From the NCBI GenBank assembly GCA_028277645.1, contig JANQFV010000023.1, positions 42,214 through 106,213 of the forward strand: 64,000 nucleotides of DNA. The letters are read 5' to 3'. Of the stretch, positions 8,816 to 18,825 are shown one piece after another; the first letter of the stretch is position 1, and each line of letters begins with the position of its first letter. A program made the translations under genes and the position numbers. The notes below the pieces were generated by a model. It saw nothing but the letters and a program-made list of their open reading frames with translations. It was not told the DNA's origin and made no database searches. The DNA is from Phycisphaerae bacterium. GTDB lineage: Bacteria; Planctomycetota; Phycisphaerae; UBA1845; Fen-1342.

Positions 8816-10342
8816 TCACGCTACCACAGCAGTCGCAGGTTGCCGTTGCGGAAGCAGTCGCAGCAGCAACGTCAGCACGACGCACGCCAGCGCGACGACC
8901 ACAGTCACCGGCTGATCGCGCCACGACTCGTTCATTAACATGGCGGAAACGACCCCGGCCGGCAGTATGCCGCCCAGACCGGCGTCCAACGTCCACTGCG
9001 CCTCGCGCGACATTTGACTGCCTGCGGCCCGCAGCGCCAGCAGCGCTCCGCCGCCGGCCAGCAGGAAAGACCACGGCAGATCAAAACCGAACGTACCCAG
9101 CGCCGGATGAGCACCCGAAACTGCGGCGACCACTGCCAGTTGCGCGCAAAACGCCGCCGCGGCGCCTCCCTGTCGCACGTCGCCGATCAACATCGCCGCC
9201 AGACCGCACCCCAGCAGGCAACGTGCGACGTCAACTGCCGTTGATCCCCCGGAACCGCCGAGCATGATGACGATGCCATAGACAAATGCGCCGCCCACCG
9301 CGCCGTGCCCGAGTGCCCGAGCCGCAGGGATCATTCGCCCGGCGGTCGTCCATGGGCGCCCGTCGCACAATTGCTGATGCCAGAACCGCGCCAACCACAG
9401 CAAGTAGCCGGCCGCGAGCACCCATCCCAATTGCAGCCCGCTTAATTGTCCATCCGACCACCAGGCACTCGCCGCAATCACCGCCCCGCCGAGCAGCGCC
9501 AGTCCCAAGGTCCCGGCGCGATCGCAGCAATAAAGTTGCCCAACGATCAACACTGCGATGCTGCCCACCACGGTAGTACCCACCAGCCACAAATCGGGCG
9601 GGGTCAGCAACAGCCAGAAGCCGATAATCACGCCGCCCGTCAGAACCGCGGCATGAAGCAGCGGAGGCCACTGTGGTCGCTCGACGAGGCGTTCCGGCGC
9701 GGCGTGCCACATGGAGATCCGTTGGCGCCATCGCCACCACACCGCGCCCAGCACCGCGAGCAGGCACGCGCCGGACAGGAGCATGGCCAGCGATCGCCAT
9801 GTAGCGAGCCATTCCGCCAGCGGCGAGCCATGCACGCTGAACTGTACCCCGACCAGCGGAACTGCGAGCAGCGCATAGCCTCCCACTTTACTCGGCGTCG
9901 CCAGATACAGTCCGCCCGCGGCAACCGTCAGCAGCCCCACCAGCAGCAGGCTCAAGCCCGCCTCGGCGAATCCTTCGCCCCGGTCGAACTCGATCATGAG
10001 TAGAGCAACGGCGATCAGCGCTCCACTGGCCGCGGCGAAACGGCTCACGAGCCGGCGCGCAGCGCGGCGTTCCAACGCGATCGAGCCCGCGCCCTGCTCA
10101 ACGCCACGGTCGATCCATAGTCCCGCCACAAACCAGAGCAGTGCGAAGGCCGTGGCGATCGCCGCCGAGCGCATGAGATTCGGCTGCTCGACTGTCGGTG
10201 CCCCCAAGCCGTAGTTGACAACCAGCAGCGTCGTCAGCCCCGCGATGAACAGGCCAGTGGAGATACCGGGAGACACGCGATTGCGAGCGAGCCCCGCAGT
10301 CGCCAGGCACACTACCGCCACCAAACTCACCGCAGACAGCAT
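8816..10342 (-). CDS. multi-pass membrane protein of unknown function
   Basis: A 508-residue, very hydrophobic protein with about twelve or more predicted membrane segments rich in Leu, Ala, Gly and Trp, separated by short Arg-containing loops. I see no motif that ties it to a transporter or enzyme family. The longest possible start is at 10396, but the ATG at 10342 has a TAGGA six bases upstream and places a hydrophobic segment at the N-terminus, so it is preferred. A TATCAT near 10393-10398 (minus strand) could be the -10 element for it. It is divergent from the J-domain gene. Confidence 0.65.
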   Translation of the reverse strand: MLSAVSLVAVVCLATAGLARNRVSPGISTGLFIAGLTTLLVVNYGLGAPTVEQPNLMRSAAIATAFALLWFVAGLWIDRGVEQGAGSIALERRAARRLVSRFAAASGALIAVALLMIEFDRGEGFAEAGLSLLLVGLLTVAAGGLYLATPSKVGGYALLAVPLVGVQFSVHGSPLAEWLATWRSLAMLLSGACLLAVLGAVWWRWRQRISMWHAAPERLVERPQWPPLLHAAVLTGGVIIGFWLLLTPPDLWLVGTTVVGSIAVLIVGQLYCCDRAGTLGLALLGGAVIAASAWWSDGQLSGLQLGWVLAAGYLLWLARFWHQQLCDGRPWTTAGRMIPAARALGHGAVGGAFVYGIVIMLGGSGGSTAVDVARCLLGCGLAAMLIGDVRQGGAAAAFCAQLAVVAAVSGAHPALGTFGFDLPWSFLLAGGGALLALRAAGSQMSREAQWTLDAGLGGILPAGVVSAMLMNESWRDQPVTVVVALACVVLTLLLRLLPQRQPATAVVA

Positions 10343-10565
10343 CAACGGTCCTACAGCCACGCAGGTGCATTTCCGCTCGCAACACCGATCACGCATGATA
10401 GCGCCGGACGCGGATCGCCGCTACTCGCTGGTAGACATGGAGTTACACCGAAGCGTCGGAGGGCGCCGTCGCAGGTCCGAAAGACGATCGTCGACTGCGG
10501 AAGCGTCTGACCAACGCACATCGTTGCGATTTGCGCGAGCTGTCGCGCGCGGTACATTCACCGTC

Positions 10566-11117
10566 GTGCCCGACGACACTGCGAACCACGATGATCCGCT
10601 GCGCGCCTTTCTGCAACGTGTCTGGCGTGAGGACGTCACGCCGTTGCTGCGTGGGAACCGCGCCGACCAACGAGCGAAATCCGCGCGCGCGACCGGCAAG
10701 GCCGCCGCGGCAGCCGGGCTGTTCTTCGACACCCTGCTGAAACTGCGCGGCAGGCCATTTACGCGAGCGCTTACCGTGTTGGGCTCCAGCGTCGGCGCCA
10801 TGCTGCCGGACGCCTGGGACTGGAAGTGGCTGCGCGATACGGCTGATGACCGCACACGTGCAGCCGTCGCTGAACAGATGCGCCGCCGAGCCGCGGAGCT
10901 GCCCGATCGGGAGGCGCTGCAGTTGTTTGGCCTGCGTGCCGATGCCACGCTCGACGACTTGAAGACCGTCTGGCGCGCGATCTCCCGCCGCTGGCACCCG
11001 GACCACGCCCCAGACGAACAAACCCGTGCCGAACACCATTTGCGATTCGTGACCTACCGCGCGGCCTACGAGCGTCTGCGCGACGCGTACGACGCCGGAC
11101 GTCTGCCGTCGAACTGA
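10566..11117 (+). CDS. J-domain-containing protein
   Basis: A 183-residue protein with a C-terminal J domain (about 115-180): LFGLRADATLDDLKTVWRAIS, then the diagnostic HPD tripeptide in RRWHPDHAPDE, and YRAAYERLRDAYDAG. J domains stimulate Hsp70/DnaK ATPase. It lacks the Gly/Phe and zinc-finger parts of DnaJ, so it is a specialised co-chaperone rather than DnaJ itself. The first 100 residues are Arg/Ala-rich and not recognised. I chose the GTG at 10566; a TACATT seven bases upstream looks like a -10 element, suggesting a leaderless transcript. A much longer frame extends upstream but reads as Arg-rich non-genic sequence. Confidence 0.65.
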   Translation: MPDDTANHDDPLRAFLQRVWREDVTPLLRGNRADQRAKSARATGKAAAAAGLFFDTLLKLRGRPFTRALTVLGSSVGAMLPDAWDWKWLRDTADDRTRAAVAEQMRRRAAELPDREALQLFGLRADATLDDLKTVWRAISRRWHPDHAPDEQTRAEHHLRFVTYRAAYERLRDAYDAGRLPSN

Positions 11118-11181
11118 CCACACGAGCGCACCAGGTGCATTGCCTGTCGGCCGTCCCACCGTTCGGCTATCCTGTGGCGTC

Positions 11182-12228
<1,047 letters not shown>

Positions 12229-12292
12229 TCGCACGACCGTGCCTTGTACACCTCGCAACAGCCCCGCTTCACAGTGCAGCAAGAGGAACGAC

Positions 12293-12676
12293 ATGAGTCC
12301 CGAACAACGCATGGTCCTGGAGTTTCACGAGAAGTACCGCGCGCCGGCGGCCGCCACGCCGACGATGCCGTCCATGAAGGACCGCATGCGCCGCGCCCGG
12401 CTCATCGTGAGTGAGGCAGCCGAGTTCCTCGACGCGGCGGACAAGAGCGACTTCGTCGAAATGGCCGACGCGCTGGCGGACATCCTCGTCGTCACCTACG
12501 GCACGGCGGTCGAGATGGGCGTCGACCTCGAGCCGGTCTTCGCCGAGGTTCACCGCTCCAACATGTCCAAAGACGGCGGCCAGGACGCCGGCGGCAAAAT
12601 CATGAAAGGCCCCAACTTCTCCCCCCCCGACCTCCTCCGCGTCCTGCGCGAGCAGGGCTACAACAACGACACGTAG
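12293..12676 (+). CDS. MazG-like nucleotide pyrophosphohydrolase
   Basis: A 127-residue protein of the all-alpha NTP pyrophosphohydrolase superfamily (MazG/phosphoribosyl-ATP pyrophosphatase-like). The metal-binding pattern is visible as EAAEFLDAADKSD followed by EMADALADILVV, i.e. an ExxE and an ExxD pair about twenty residues apart, and the C-terminal VFAEVHRSNMSK is typical of this family. Such enzymes remove pyrophosphate from nucleotides, often as housecleaning. A Shine-Dalgarno AGAGGA precedes the ATG at 12293. It follows moxR by 64 bases and may be co-transcribed. The actual nucleotide substrate cannot be read from the sequence. Confidence 0.8.
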   Translation: MSPEQRMVLEFHEKYRAPAAATPTMPSMKDRMRRARLIVSEAAEFLDAADKSDFVEMADALADILVVTYGTAVEMGVDLEPVFAEVHRSNMSKDGGQDAGGKIMKGPNFSPPDLLRVLREQGYNNDT

Positions 12677-12714
12677 CGGCCACGCTGCATATCTGTGTGC
12701 GAGCCGCGGCCCGC

Positions 12715-12807
12715 GTCATTCCGACGAGCGCAGCGAGGAGGAATCTACCTGCGAATCGTAGCAACTGCTCAGTCGCAGATAGATTCCTCACTGCGTTCGG
12801 AATGACA
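12715..12807. repeat. family A palindromic repeat, copy 1
   Basis: A 93-base imperfect inverted repeat. The outer arms are GTCATTCCGA and its complement ending GGAATGAC; inner arms are GAGGAATCTAC and AGATTCCTC, with a variable loop between. Four more copies occur in the window (35080, 50729, 52812, 58295). It fills the gap between the MazG-like gene and wbqC and would form a long RNA hairpin from either strand. Confidence 0.85.
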
Positions 12808-12856
12808 TCCATCCTAACATCACCGAGAAGCCCTTAAATCGCAGCAACAGCCGCGA

Positions 12857-13591
12857 CTACCCAACACCAACAGAATCTCTTCTCTGTGTCTCTGTGGTGC
12901 ACTCTTCTTCTTGCCCGAGAAGAATTGCCCCCGCCGCCGGGCCCGCATTCATCACGAGGTCCAGCGCCGACAGGTGCGACACAAACTCCCCGTGCAACTG
13001 CGGATACTCCGGATGCTCGTAAGCCTGGAATTCCACCCGAATTCCCGCCTCGGCAAACATCGCCTCGTCAATAAACGCCGCCGCCGCTGCTCCGTCGTAG
13101 AGCGCGTCGGCGCCGATCTTCTGGCAGACCTTGATCAGGCGCTCGTTTTTGCCGGTCGCGGTCAGGCCCAGGTCTGACGACCACCGCGTCGGCGTGTCGA
13201 TCGCCAGATGACTGCACAGCAGTTGCGTCACCGCGGCGTTCAAATCCTGCAAGAGCACGAACTTCTTCGCCAGAATCGCGCATAGCTGCGAATACATCGG
13301 CTCGAAATACGGGGCCCGCCGATACGCCTCCGCGATCAGCCGCAGGTGCTTGTCCGGCCACGGCTCGGCGTAGCTGATCTCGACGCGATTGATCGGCGTG
13401 TCGTGCGGCACCTTCTTCACCGGCACGGTCAGCCAGCGTAGCCCGCTCGCGGTCTTGATGCGATTGCGATTGCGCCAGTCGCCCTTGGTGTACTGCACGT
13501 CGTTGTAGTAGACGAACAAGTCGACGCGGGCCATCTGCTCGAAGAAACCGAGCCAGGGCAGGTAGCCGGGCTGGAGAATCGCGACCCTCAC
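12857..13591 (-). CDS. WbqC-family protein
   Basis: A 244-residue WbqC-like protein. The family is found in O-antigen and other surface polysaccharide clusters and is thought to act in sugar or aminoacyl modification, without a firmly established reaction. The N-terminus has the hallmark VAILQPGYLPWLGFF, then VDLFVYYNDVQYTKGDWRNR and a region with WPDKHLRLI. It starts at a GTG at 13591 that overlaps the stop of the aminotransferase gene by four bases (GTGA), so the two are translationally coupled. The last 17 or so residues are Glu/Thr/Arg-rich and come from a segment that resembles an intergenic repeat, so the tail is probably not functional. Confidence 0.85.
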   Translation of the reverse strand: MRVAILQPGYLPWLGFFEQMARVDLFVYYNDVQYTKGDWRNRNRIKTASGLRWLTVPVKKVPHDTPINRVEISYAEPWPDKHLRLIAEAYRRAPYFEPMYSQLCAILAKKFVLLQDLNAAVTQLLCSHLAIDTPTRWSSDLGLTATGKNERLIKVCQKIGADALYDGAAAAAFIDEAMFAEAGIRVEFQAYEHPEYPQLHGEFVSHLSALDLVMNAGPAAGAILLGQEEECTTETQRRDSVGVG

Positions 13592-14682
13592 GCCAGCACC
13601 TCTGCGGTAACGCGCGCGTCCAACACCGCCAACACCGCATCGCACGTCGCGTCGAGCGTTTCGTCGTCCGTGTCGCTGCCAACGAACAGGTTGATCACAG
13701 ACTTTTCGAACGCGTACGCGCCCGGCAAATCGGCCAGCGATTGCTGCGTCGGGAAGAACCGGTGCAACGCCGAGAACCAGCTGCTGATCGGCAGGCCACG
13801 GGCGCGCACGTCCGCGACGACGGCGTCTCGCACCGTCCGCGGGATGTGGCACGTGTAACGCCAATATGCGTCACCGGCATCGATTCGATGCCTCACTGCC
13901 GGGTGTGTCAGGCGGGCCCGACAGTGTTCAGCACGCGCTCGTCGTCTAGCTAACGATTCACCAAAGCCACACGCGGCGCGAGCCACTGCATCATCCAGGT
14001 CATCCGGTGCCGTCGCAAGCAGCGCCGGTCGATAGCGTTCGTACAGCGTTTCATAGATCGCCGGGTCGCGCAGCTCGCGGTGCCGCCGAATGACGCGCAG
14101 GCATTCCTGAAACGCGCGGTCGCGCGCGGTATGCGCATCACCCCACGGCCGCCAAGCCGCGGCCAACCGCGCGCACTCGTCTATCAGAGCAGGATCGCTG
14201 CTCGCTAGAGCCCCGCCAGAGCCGATATCCAGCAGCTTTCCCCGATTGAAGCTGTGAACCGCGACGTCACCGAATGTACCCACCGGCTGGCCGCGCCACG
14301 TAGCCCCCAGCGCGTTGCAGCAGTCTTCGATCACGGCGACGCCGTGCGCTCGGGCCCACGCGACAAGAGTATCCATATCCAACGGTGTGCCGTAGTTGTG
14401 AATGGCGATCAGCGTTTTGCACGTCGGCCGCCACGCTGCCGCGAGGTACTCGACCGTACAGTTACCCTCGATCGGATCGACGTCGACGTAGCGGATTGTA
14501 CGCTGGGCATAGCGCACGGCGGCCGCCACCACCTCGCACGCATTCGCCGGAACCAGCACTTCCGAGCCCGCCGGCGCCAATGCGCGCACCGCTGCCCAAA
14601 GTGCCGTCGTTCCGCGCCCCACCAGGTGTACGTGCGGCTGAGCCAACAAGCGCTCGATTGTCGCGGCGATACTCCCCGTCAC
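13588..14682 (-). CDS. DegT/DnrJ/EryC1/StrS-family aminotransferase
   Basis: A 364-residue PLP-dependent sugar aminotransferase-like protein. Conserved features include GTTALWAAVRAL near residue 24, the aspartate region VIEDCCNALGATW, and the PLP-lysine context VHSFNRGKLLDIGSGGAL, where Lys takes the Schiff-base position. Members transaminate keto sugars for lipopolysaccharide, capsule or antibiotic sugars; the N-terminal about 20 residues are shorter than usual. The ATG at 14682 overlaps the ATP-grasp stop by four bases and its own stop overlaps the wbqC start, so all three genes form one coupled operon. Confidence 0.85.
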   Translation of the reverse strand: MTGSIAATIERLLAQPHVHLVGRGTTALWAAVRALAPAGSEVLVPANACEVVAAAVRYAQRTIRYVDVDPIEGNCTVEYLAAAWRPTCKTLIAIHNYGTPLDMDTLVAWARAHGVAVIEDCCNALGATWRGQPVGTFGDVAVHSFNRGKLLDIGSGGALASSDPALIDECARLAAAWRPWGDAHTARDRAFQECLRVIRRHRELRDPAIYETLYERYRPALLATAPDDLDDAVARAACGFGESLARRRARAEHCRARLTHPAVRHRIDAGDAYWRYTCHIPRTVRDAVVADVRARGLPISSWFSALHRFFPTQQSLADLPGAYAFEKSVINLFVGSDTDDETLDATCDAVLAVLDARVTAEVLA

Positions 14683-15722
14683 ACCGGCACCTCGACGGGC
14701 GTCGGTGCGTCAGCCGGGACGGCGGCGTATTCTTCGTGCATGAAGCGCTGCGCGCTGCCGCCGCGGATCACTGGTTGCGTGACGCGCTCACCCAACACGT
14801 ACTGCCGCACCGCCAGCTCGACCTCGTTGAAGCCGAAGTGCGCCCGCATTCCCGTTGTGCTCGAGAACCGGGGGTTGATCTCCAGCACCTGCGGCCCGTT
14901 GGAGGTCATGCGAAACTGCACATTGTTGACGCCCTCGAGTTGCGTCTTGCGAATGACGCGCCGGCAGAACTCGTGCAGCGCCGGATCTTCCACAATCTCC
15001 GCCCGCCAGGTCAAACCGAACTTCAGCTTCCGCCGCATGACGATCGTGAGAACGCGATTATCCGGCGTGCGGAACGTGCCCGCTGTGAACTCGGCTTCGT
15101 CCGATCCGATCAACGGTTGTACGATCGGGTCATGCACCACCGGCGTCGCCCGGTCGAGTTCGCCCCGGTCCCTGATCTCAAATAACGACCGCGAGCCGCC
15201 CCCTCGGCGCGGCTTCAGAATCACCGGGTACCCCACGACCGTCAGAAACGCCGCCAGTTCGTTCGGCCGGTCCGCGCGCACCGTGCATGGCGCCGCGATG
15301 TCGTGCTCGCGATACCACTGGTACGCAAGCCACTTGTCGTGGAAGCGCTCCATTTCCGCCGCGGCGTTGATGACAATTCGGCAGCCGAGGTCATCCACAA
15401 ACTCGTCGCGATAACTCGGCAGCAAGTCCAATTCCGCGTCCGGCGTTGGCAGAACCAGCCGCACGCGGTGTTCGGCCACGATACTCCGCAGCGCGTTGAC
15501 GTACGCCGCGGGATCATGCCGCGCGTCAGCGACGTCGAACGCGCGATCGGCCCAGCGTAGCCCGAGCGCCCGCTCATCGGCGTCACACGCCAGCACTTCC
15601 AGCGGTATTGCGCTCAGTCGACAAGCCTTGATGATCGCCAGCGCGAGCTCCGATCCCGCTCCGGTTACCAGCACCGGAACGCGGCCGCCATCGTCCGGAT
15701 TGTCTGCGCGGAACCTCGACAC
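14679..15722 (-). CDS. ATP-grasp protein (carbamoyl-phosphate-synthase-like ligase)
   Basis: A 347-residue ATP-grasp ligase. The N-terminal Rossmann-type half begins VLVTGAGSELALAII, the middle carries the ATP-binding strand GYPVILKPRRGGGSRSLF and IVQPLIGSDEAEFTAG, and the C-terminal half has the metal-binding LEGVNNVQFRM and VLEINPRFSSTTG. These enzymes couple a carboxylate to an amine or thiol using ATP. The fold resembles CarB/PylC-type ligases found in polysaccharide clusters. I chose the GTG at 15722, which has a GGAGG seven bases upstream. It is the first gene of the minus-strand operon; the 158-base gap to the divergent acyltransferase gene should hold both promoters. Confidence 0.85.
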   Translation of the reverse strand: MSRFRADNPDDGGRVPVLVTGAGSELALAIIKACRLSAIPLEVLACDADERALGLRWADRAFDVADARHDPAAYVNALRSIVAEHRVRLVLPTPDAELDLLPSYRDEFVDDLGCRIVINAAAEMERFHDKWLAYQWYREHDIAAPCTVRADRPNELAAFLTVVGYPVILKPRRGGGSRSLFEIRDRGELDRATPVVHDPIVQPLIGSDEAEFTAGTFRTPDNRVLTIVMRRKLKFGLTWRAEIVEDPALHEFCRRVIRKTQLEGVNNVQFRMTSNGPQVLEINPRFSSTTGMRAHFGFNEVELAVRQYVLGERVTQPVIRGGSAQRFMHEEYAAVPADAPTPVEVPV

Positions 15723-15880
15723 TCGCGCGCCTCCATGCGTGCGCAGCTCACCCCCGATGGTTCTTCCCGGTTTATCGGCAGCACGAATAGGCCCCGTTAA
15801 ACGCCACGGCCGGCTGGCATTTCGGAGCCGAATCCGGCATGATCCGGCCGCGCGTCTGACATGCGCGATGCGGAGCACAC

Positions 15881-16852
15881 GTGCGTAGACTACGACGCTG
15901 GATCACCGCCCGGTTAACCGACGCTGCCGTCGGTGCGGCGAGGCTCGCCCCACGGGGCGTCATCGAGCCCACTTGCTCCGCGCTGGCCGGTTGGGGTGCC
16001 TGGCTACCGGTCCTCTCTCGGCAGGTTGCCAACAACATGCGTGCCGCGGGCGTCTACTCGTCGGAGGCCCATCGCGCGTATTTTGCGCAGCTCGGTCGGC
16101 ACTTCAGCGGCGCGCTGCACGCCGTGCGGTGTGCAGACGAGATCGCTGACGAGGGCATCCGTCCGACCTTCCGCGCGCTGGTCGAGCAACGCGTTGTGCT
16201 GGATGACTCGATCGAGTTGTTGAGATCCTGCATCCGGCGGTATGACGGCGCGATCCTGGTCGGCTCGCACGTGTGCGACTACCTCGTCTTCCTCGCACGC
16301 CTGAATCTGGTGGCGCCGTTGACGATCTACCTCCGCCATTCCAAGGACGCGCGCAAGGCGGCGTTGAAGAGCCGCTGGTATCGCGCCAGCGGCGTGCAGT
16401 GGATTGCCGAACCCCTCGGCACCAGCCGCGCCCTGGGCAGATTGGGCACGATGGCGGCGGCGCTAAAGGACGCCCGCGTGCTGTTCATCACGCCGGACCT
16501 GGCCCGCAAACGCGACGACGGCGTGCCCGTTGAGTTCTTCGGGCGCGAGGTCTATCTGCCCGCCGGCCCGGCCTGGCTTGCCGAGCGTACCGGCGCGCCG
16601 CTGTTCATGCTCCGCGCCGAGCTACAAGGCGATCGCCAGCGTATCTCGATCGAAGGACCGTATGAACGAGGCGGCAACGCCAAACGTCGCGCCGCGGTTC
16701 AAGCGCGCATGCAGTGGTACGCAACACAACTCGAACAACAACTGCGCAGTCACCCGCACACCTGGTACCTCTGGGGCGACAAACGCTGGACACGCGTGTT
16801 CCGCAATGACCCGGCGTACACGGCGCGAGTTAACCACACAACGGAGCAATAG
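15881..16852 (+). CDS. LpxL/HtrB-like acyltransferase
   Basis: A 323-residue member of the LpxL (lauroyl/myristoyl acyltransferase) superfamily, which adds secondary acyl chains to lipid A or related lipids at the membrane. The C-terminal half follows the family: LFITPDLARKRDDG, FFGREVYLPAGPAWLAERTGAPLF. In LpxL proteins a histidine followed four residues later by Asp or Glu forms the active site; here the matching place reads SHVCDYLVF, so His is kept but the acidic residue is three positions on. That leaves activity uncertain. The GTG at 15881 has CGGAG six bases upstream. A CPBP protease gene follows after seven bases. Confidence 0.8.
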   Translation: MRRLRRWITARLTDAAVGAARLAPRGVIEPTCSALAGWGAWLPVLSRQVANNMRAAGVYSSEAHRAYFAQLGRHFSGALHAVRCADEIADEGIRPTFRALVEQRVVLDDSIELLRSCIRRYDGAILVGSHVCDYLVFLARLNLVAPLTIYLRHSKDARKAALKSRWYRASGVQWIAEPLGTSRALGRLGTMAAALKDARVLFITPDLARKRDDGVPVEFFGREVYLPAGPAWLAERTGAPLFMLRAELQGDRQRISIEGPYERGGNAKRRAAVQARMQWYATQLEQQLRSHPHTWYLWGDKRWTRVFRNDPAYTARVNHTTEQ

Positions 16853-16859
16853 CCACTCG

Positions 16860-17660
16860 ATGCGCGCACTACTGCTCATGCTGCTGGCTCCCGTCGCGAT
16901 GCTCGCCATCCAGACGGTCCTGCTACGCCGCCACGGCCTGCCGTTCACCTGGCGAATCAGCGGCCGCGACCTGCCGAGGGACGTCAAACGCGTCAATCGC
17001 ATCATGACGTACGTCGCGTTCGGCGGTCTGATTGCCGTGTACCCCCTGCTGCGCGGCGAACTGCCGTGGAGTTACTACGCTCCGTTCCTACCGGCCAACG
17101 CGCACACGTTGCACGCACTGCACGGCGCAGCGCTTTCCGTCGCCTACCTCGCGTTCGTCTACGCCATCTGGACGGCAACGCGCCAGGTGGAATTAGAATG
17201 CCGCGATTCGACGCCAACGATCGCCCGCAAACTCGGCGCGGCGCCGCTGACCGCCTTACTCGCCGCGTTCGTGGAAGAGCTGTTGTTTCGCGCCGTCTTG
17301 TTGGCGGACCTGCTGGAGACATTCGGCCCCGTCACGGCGATCGTGTTGGGCGCCGTCATTTTCGCCGCCGCGCACTACATCCGCAGCGTCAAACGCTACT
17401 GGACGTTCCCGGGCCACGTCGTGCTGGGTCTGCTGTTCTGCGTCGCGTTCTACCAGACGGGCACGCTCTGGCTACCGGTCGGTCTGCACGCGGGGGGGAT
17501 TCTCGTGCTGATGGCCGTACGACCCTTCGTGCGCTACACCGGGCCGCCGTGGCTGGTCGGCGCCAGCATATTCCCCTACGCGGGCGTGATGGGCATCACC
17601 GCCCTGCTGCTGTTGATCGCGAACGTCTGGTGGTGGTACGGAGCGGCACTCTGCCGGTAG
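16860..17660 (+). CDS. CPBP-family intramembrane metalloprotease
   Basis: A 266-residue polytopic membrane protein of the CPBP (CAAX protease/bacteriocin-processing, Abi) family. The three family motifs are visible: EELLFR (diglutamate plus Arg), FAAAHYI and a later HAGGI. Around seven hydrophobic segments are present. Eukaryotic relatives cleave prenylated CAAX proteins; bacterial members are often linked to peptide processing or immunity, with unknown substrates. It begins seven bases after the acyltransferase stop, so it is probably in the same operon. A longer frame begins upstream inside the acyltransferase gene, but the ATG at 16860 gives a clean hydrophobic N-terminus. Confidence 0.8.
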   Translation: MRALLLMLLAPVAMLAIQTVLLRRHGLPFTWRISGRDLPRDVKRVNRIMTYVAFGGLIAVYPLLRGELPWSYYAPFLPANAHTLHALHGAALSVAYLAFVYAIWTATRQVELECRDSTPTIARKLGAAPLTALLAAFVEELLFRAVLLADLLETFGPVTAIVLGAVIFAAAHYIRSVKRYWTFPGHVVLGLLFCVAFYQTGTLWLPVGLHAGGILVLMAVRPFVRYTGPPWLVGASIFPYAGVMGITALLLLIANVWWWYGAALCR

Positions 17661-17783
17661 CCGACAAACCGCCACCGGCCGAAAGGTGCGAACGGCGGGA
17701 ACAAATCCGCCCATTCGCGCGTTACCCTCACCGGAACACAGCGTGTTCGGCAGCTTATGTTCTTCACACAGCGAGGAAACACA

Positions 17784-18815
17784 ATGAAATGTTTTCGGCT
17801 GATCTGCCCCACGTGCTTGTTATGCGCCGCGCTGGTAGTTGGGATTGCCAGTTGGAATCTCACCATCGCCCAGGAATCTACGCAGGCACCGACTTCCGCC
17901 CCGTCCAAGGCGGCATTCCACCGCATACATCGCCCCAACGCCGTAGACGTCGAGAAGGAGTACGACCTCAGCAATCTGAGCATCCCGCGCGACGAGATCC
18001 ACGAGCTGCTACCGCGCGACGCCATTCCCGCTCTGACCGATCCGAAGCTGGAATCTGTAGCTGACGCCGACTGGCTCAAGCCGACTGACCGCGTGGTCGC
18101 GATCGCCATCGAGAATGATGCTGTCGCCGTCCCACTACACATTCTCGACTGGCACGAGATCGCGAACCTGACCGTCGGCGGGCAGGCCGTCGCCGCGACG
18201 TACTGCCCCCTGTGCGATTCCGCGACCGTCATCTCGCGCACAGTCACGTACAAGGACGACGCGGGGGAAGAACAGACGGAGACGCTCGAATTCGGCGTGA
18301 GCGGCGCGCTCTACAACTCCAACGTCCTCATGTACGACCGCAAGTACAAGGCGCTCTGGAGCCAGCTTGCCCAGCAGGCTGTCTCCGGCCCGCTGGCGGG
18401 TACACCGCTCAAGCACCTCCCGGTGCGTCTCACCACCTTCGCGAAATTCGCCGAGAAGCACTCGAAAGGAAAGGTCGTCAGCCGCGACACCGGCCACCAA
18501 CGCGGCTACGGCAGCTTCCCCTATCGCGGCTTCGGCGACACCGATCGCCTGCTGGTGCCGGTGAAACGGATGGGCGATGCCCTGCCCCGCAAGACGCTCG
18601 GCGTCGGCGTGCAGGCCGCCAGCAAGTCGTGGTTCATTCCCGTCGACGTGATCGGTGCGCGGTACGAACTGAAGACCCCCGCCGGGCCGGTCGTAATTAC
18701 GTCTAGCGAGGCCGGCATTGCGATCGAGTCACAACCATCCGGCGTACGCACGGCGCAGACATATTTTTACTCGTGGTCGGCGTTTCACCCCAAGACGCAG
18801 GTCGAGCGTGAATGA
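17784..18815 (+). CDS. DUF3179 domain-containing exported protein
   Basis: A 343-residue protein with an N-terminal signal sequence (CPTCLLCAALVVGIASW) and a DUF3179 domain over most of its length. Recognisable blocks are AATYCPLCDSATVISRTV, FGVSGALYNSNVLMYDR, LWSQLAQQAVSGPLAG, and YSWSAFHPKT at the C-terminus. The domain has no established function; the Cys pair in CPLCDS is conserved in the family and could bind metal or form a disulfide. The ATG at 17784 has GAGGA upstream; an in-frame start at 17757 is less likely. It ends 11 bases before the convergent propeller gene. Confidence 0.85.
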   Translation: MKCFRLICPTCLLCAALVVGIASWNLTIAQESTQAPTSAPSKAAFHRIHRPNAVDVEKEYDLSNLSIPRDEIHELLPRDAIPALTDPKLESVADADWLKPTDRVVAIAIENDAVAVPLHILDWHEIANLTVGGQAVAATYCPLCDSATVISRTVTYKDDAGEEQTETLEFGVSGALYNSNVLMYDRKYKALWSQLAQQAVSGPLAGTPLKHLPVRLTTFAKFAEKHSKGKVVSRDTGHQRGYGSFPYRGFGDTDRLLVPVKRMGDALPRKTLGVGVQAASKSWFIPVDVIGARYELKTPAGPVVITSSEAGIAIESQPSGVRTAQTYFYSWSAFHPKTQVERE

Positions 18816-18825
18816 CCTCGCATCA

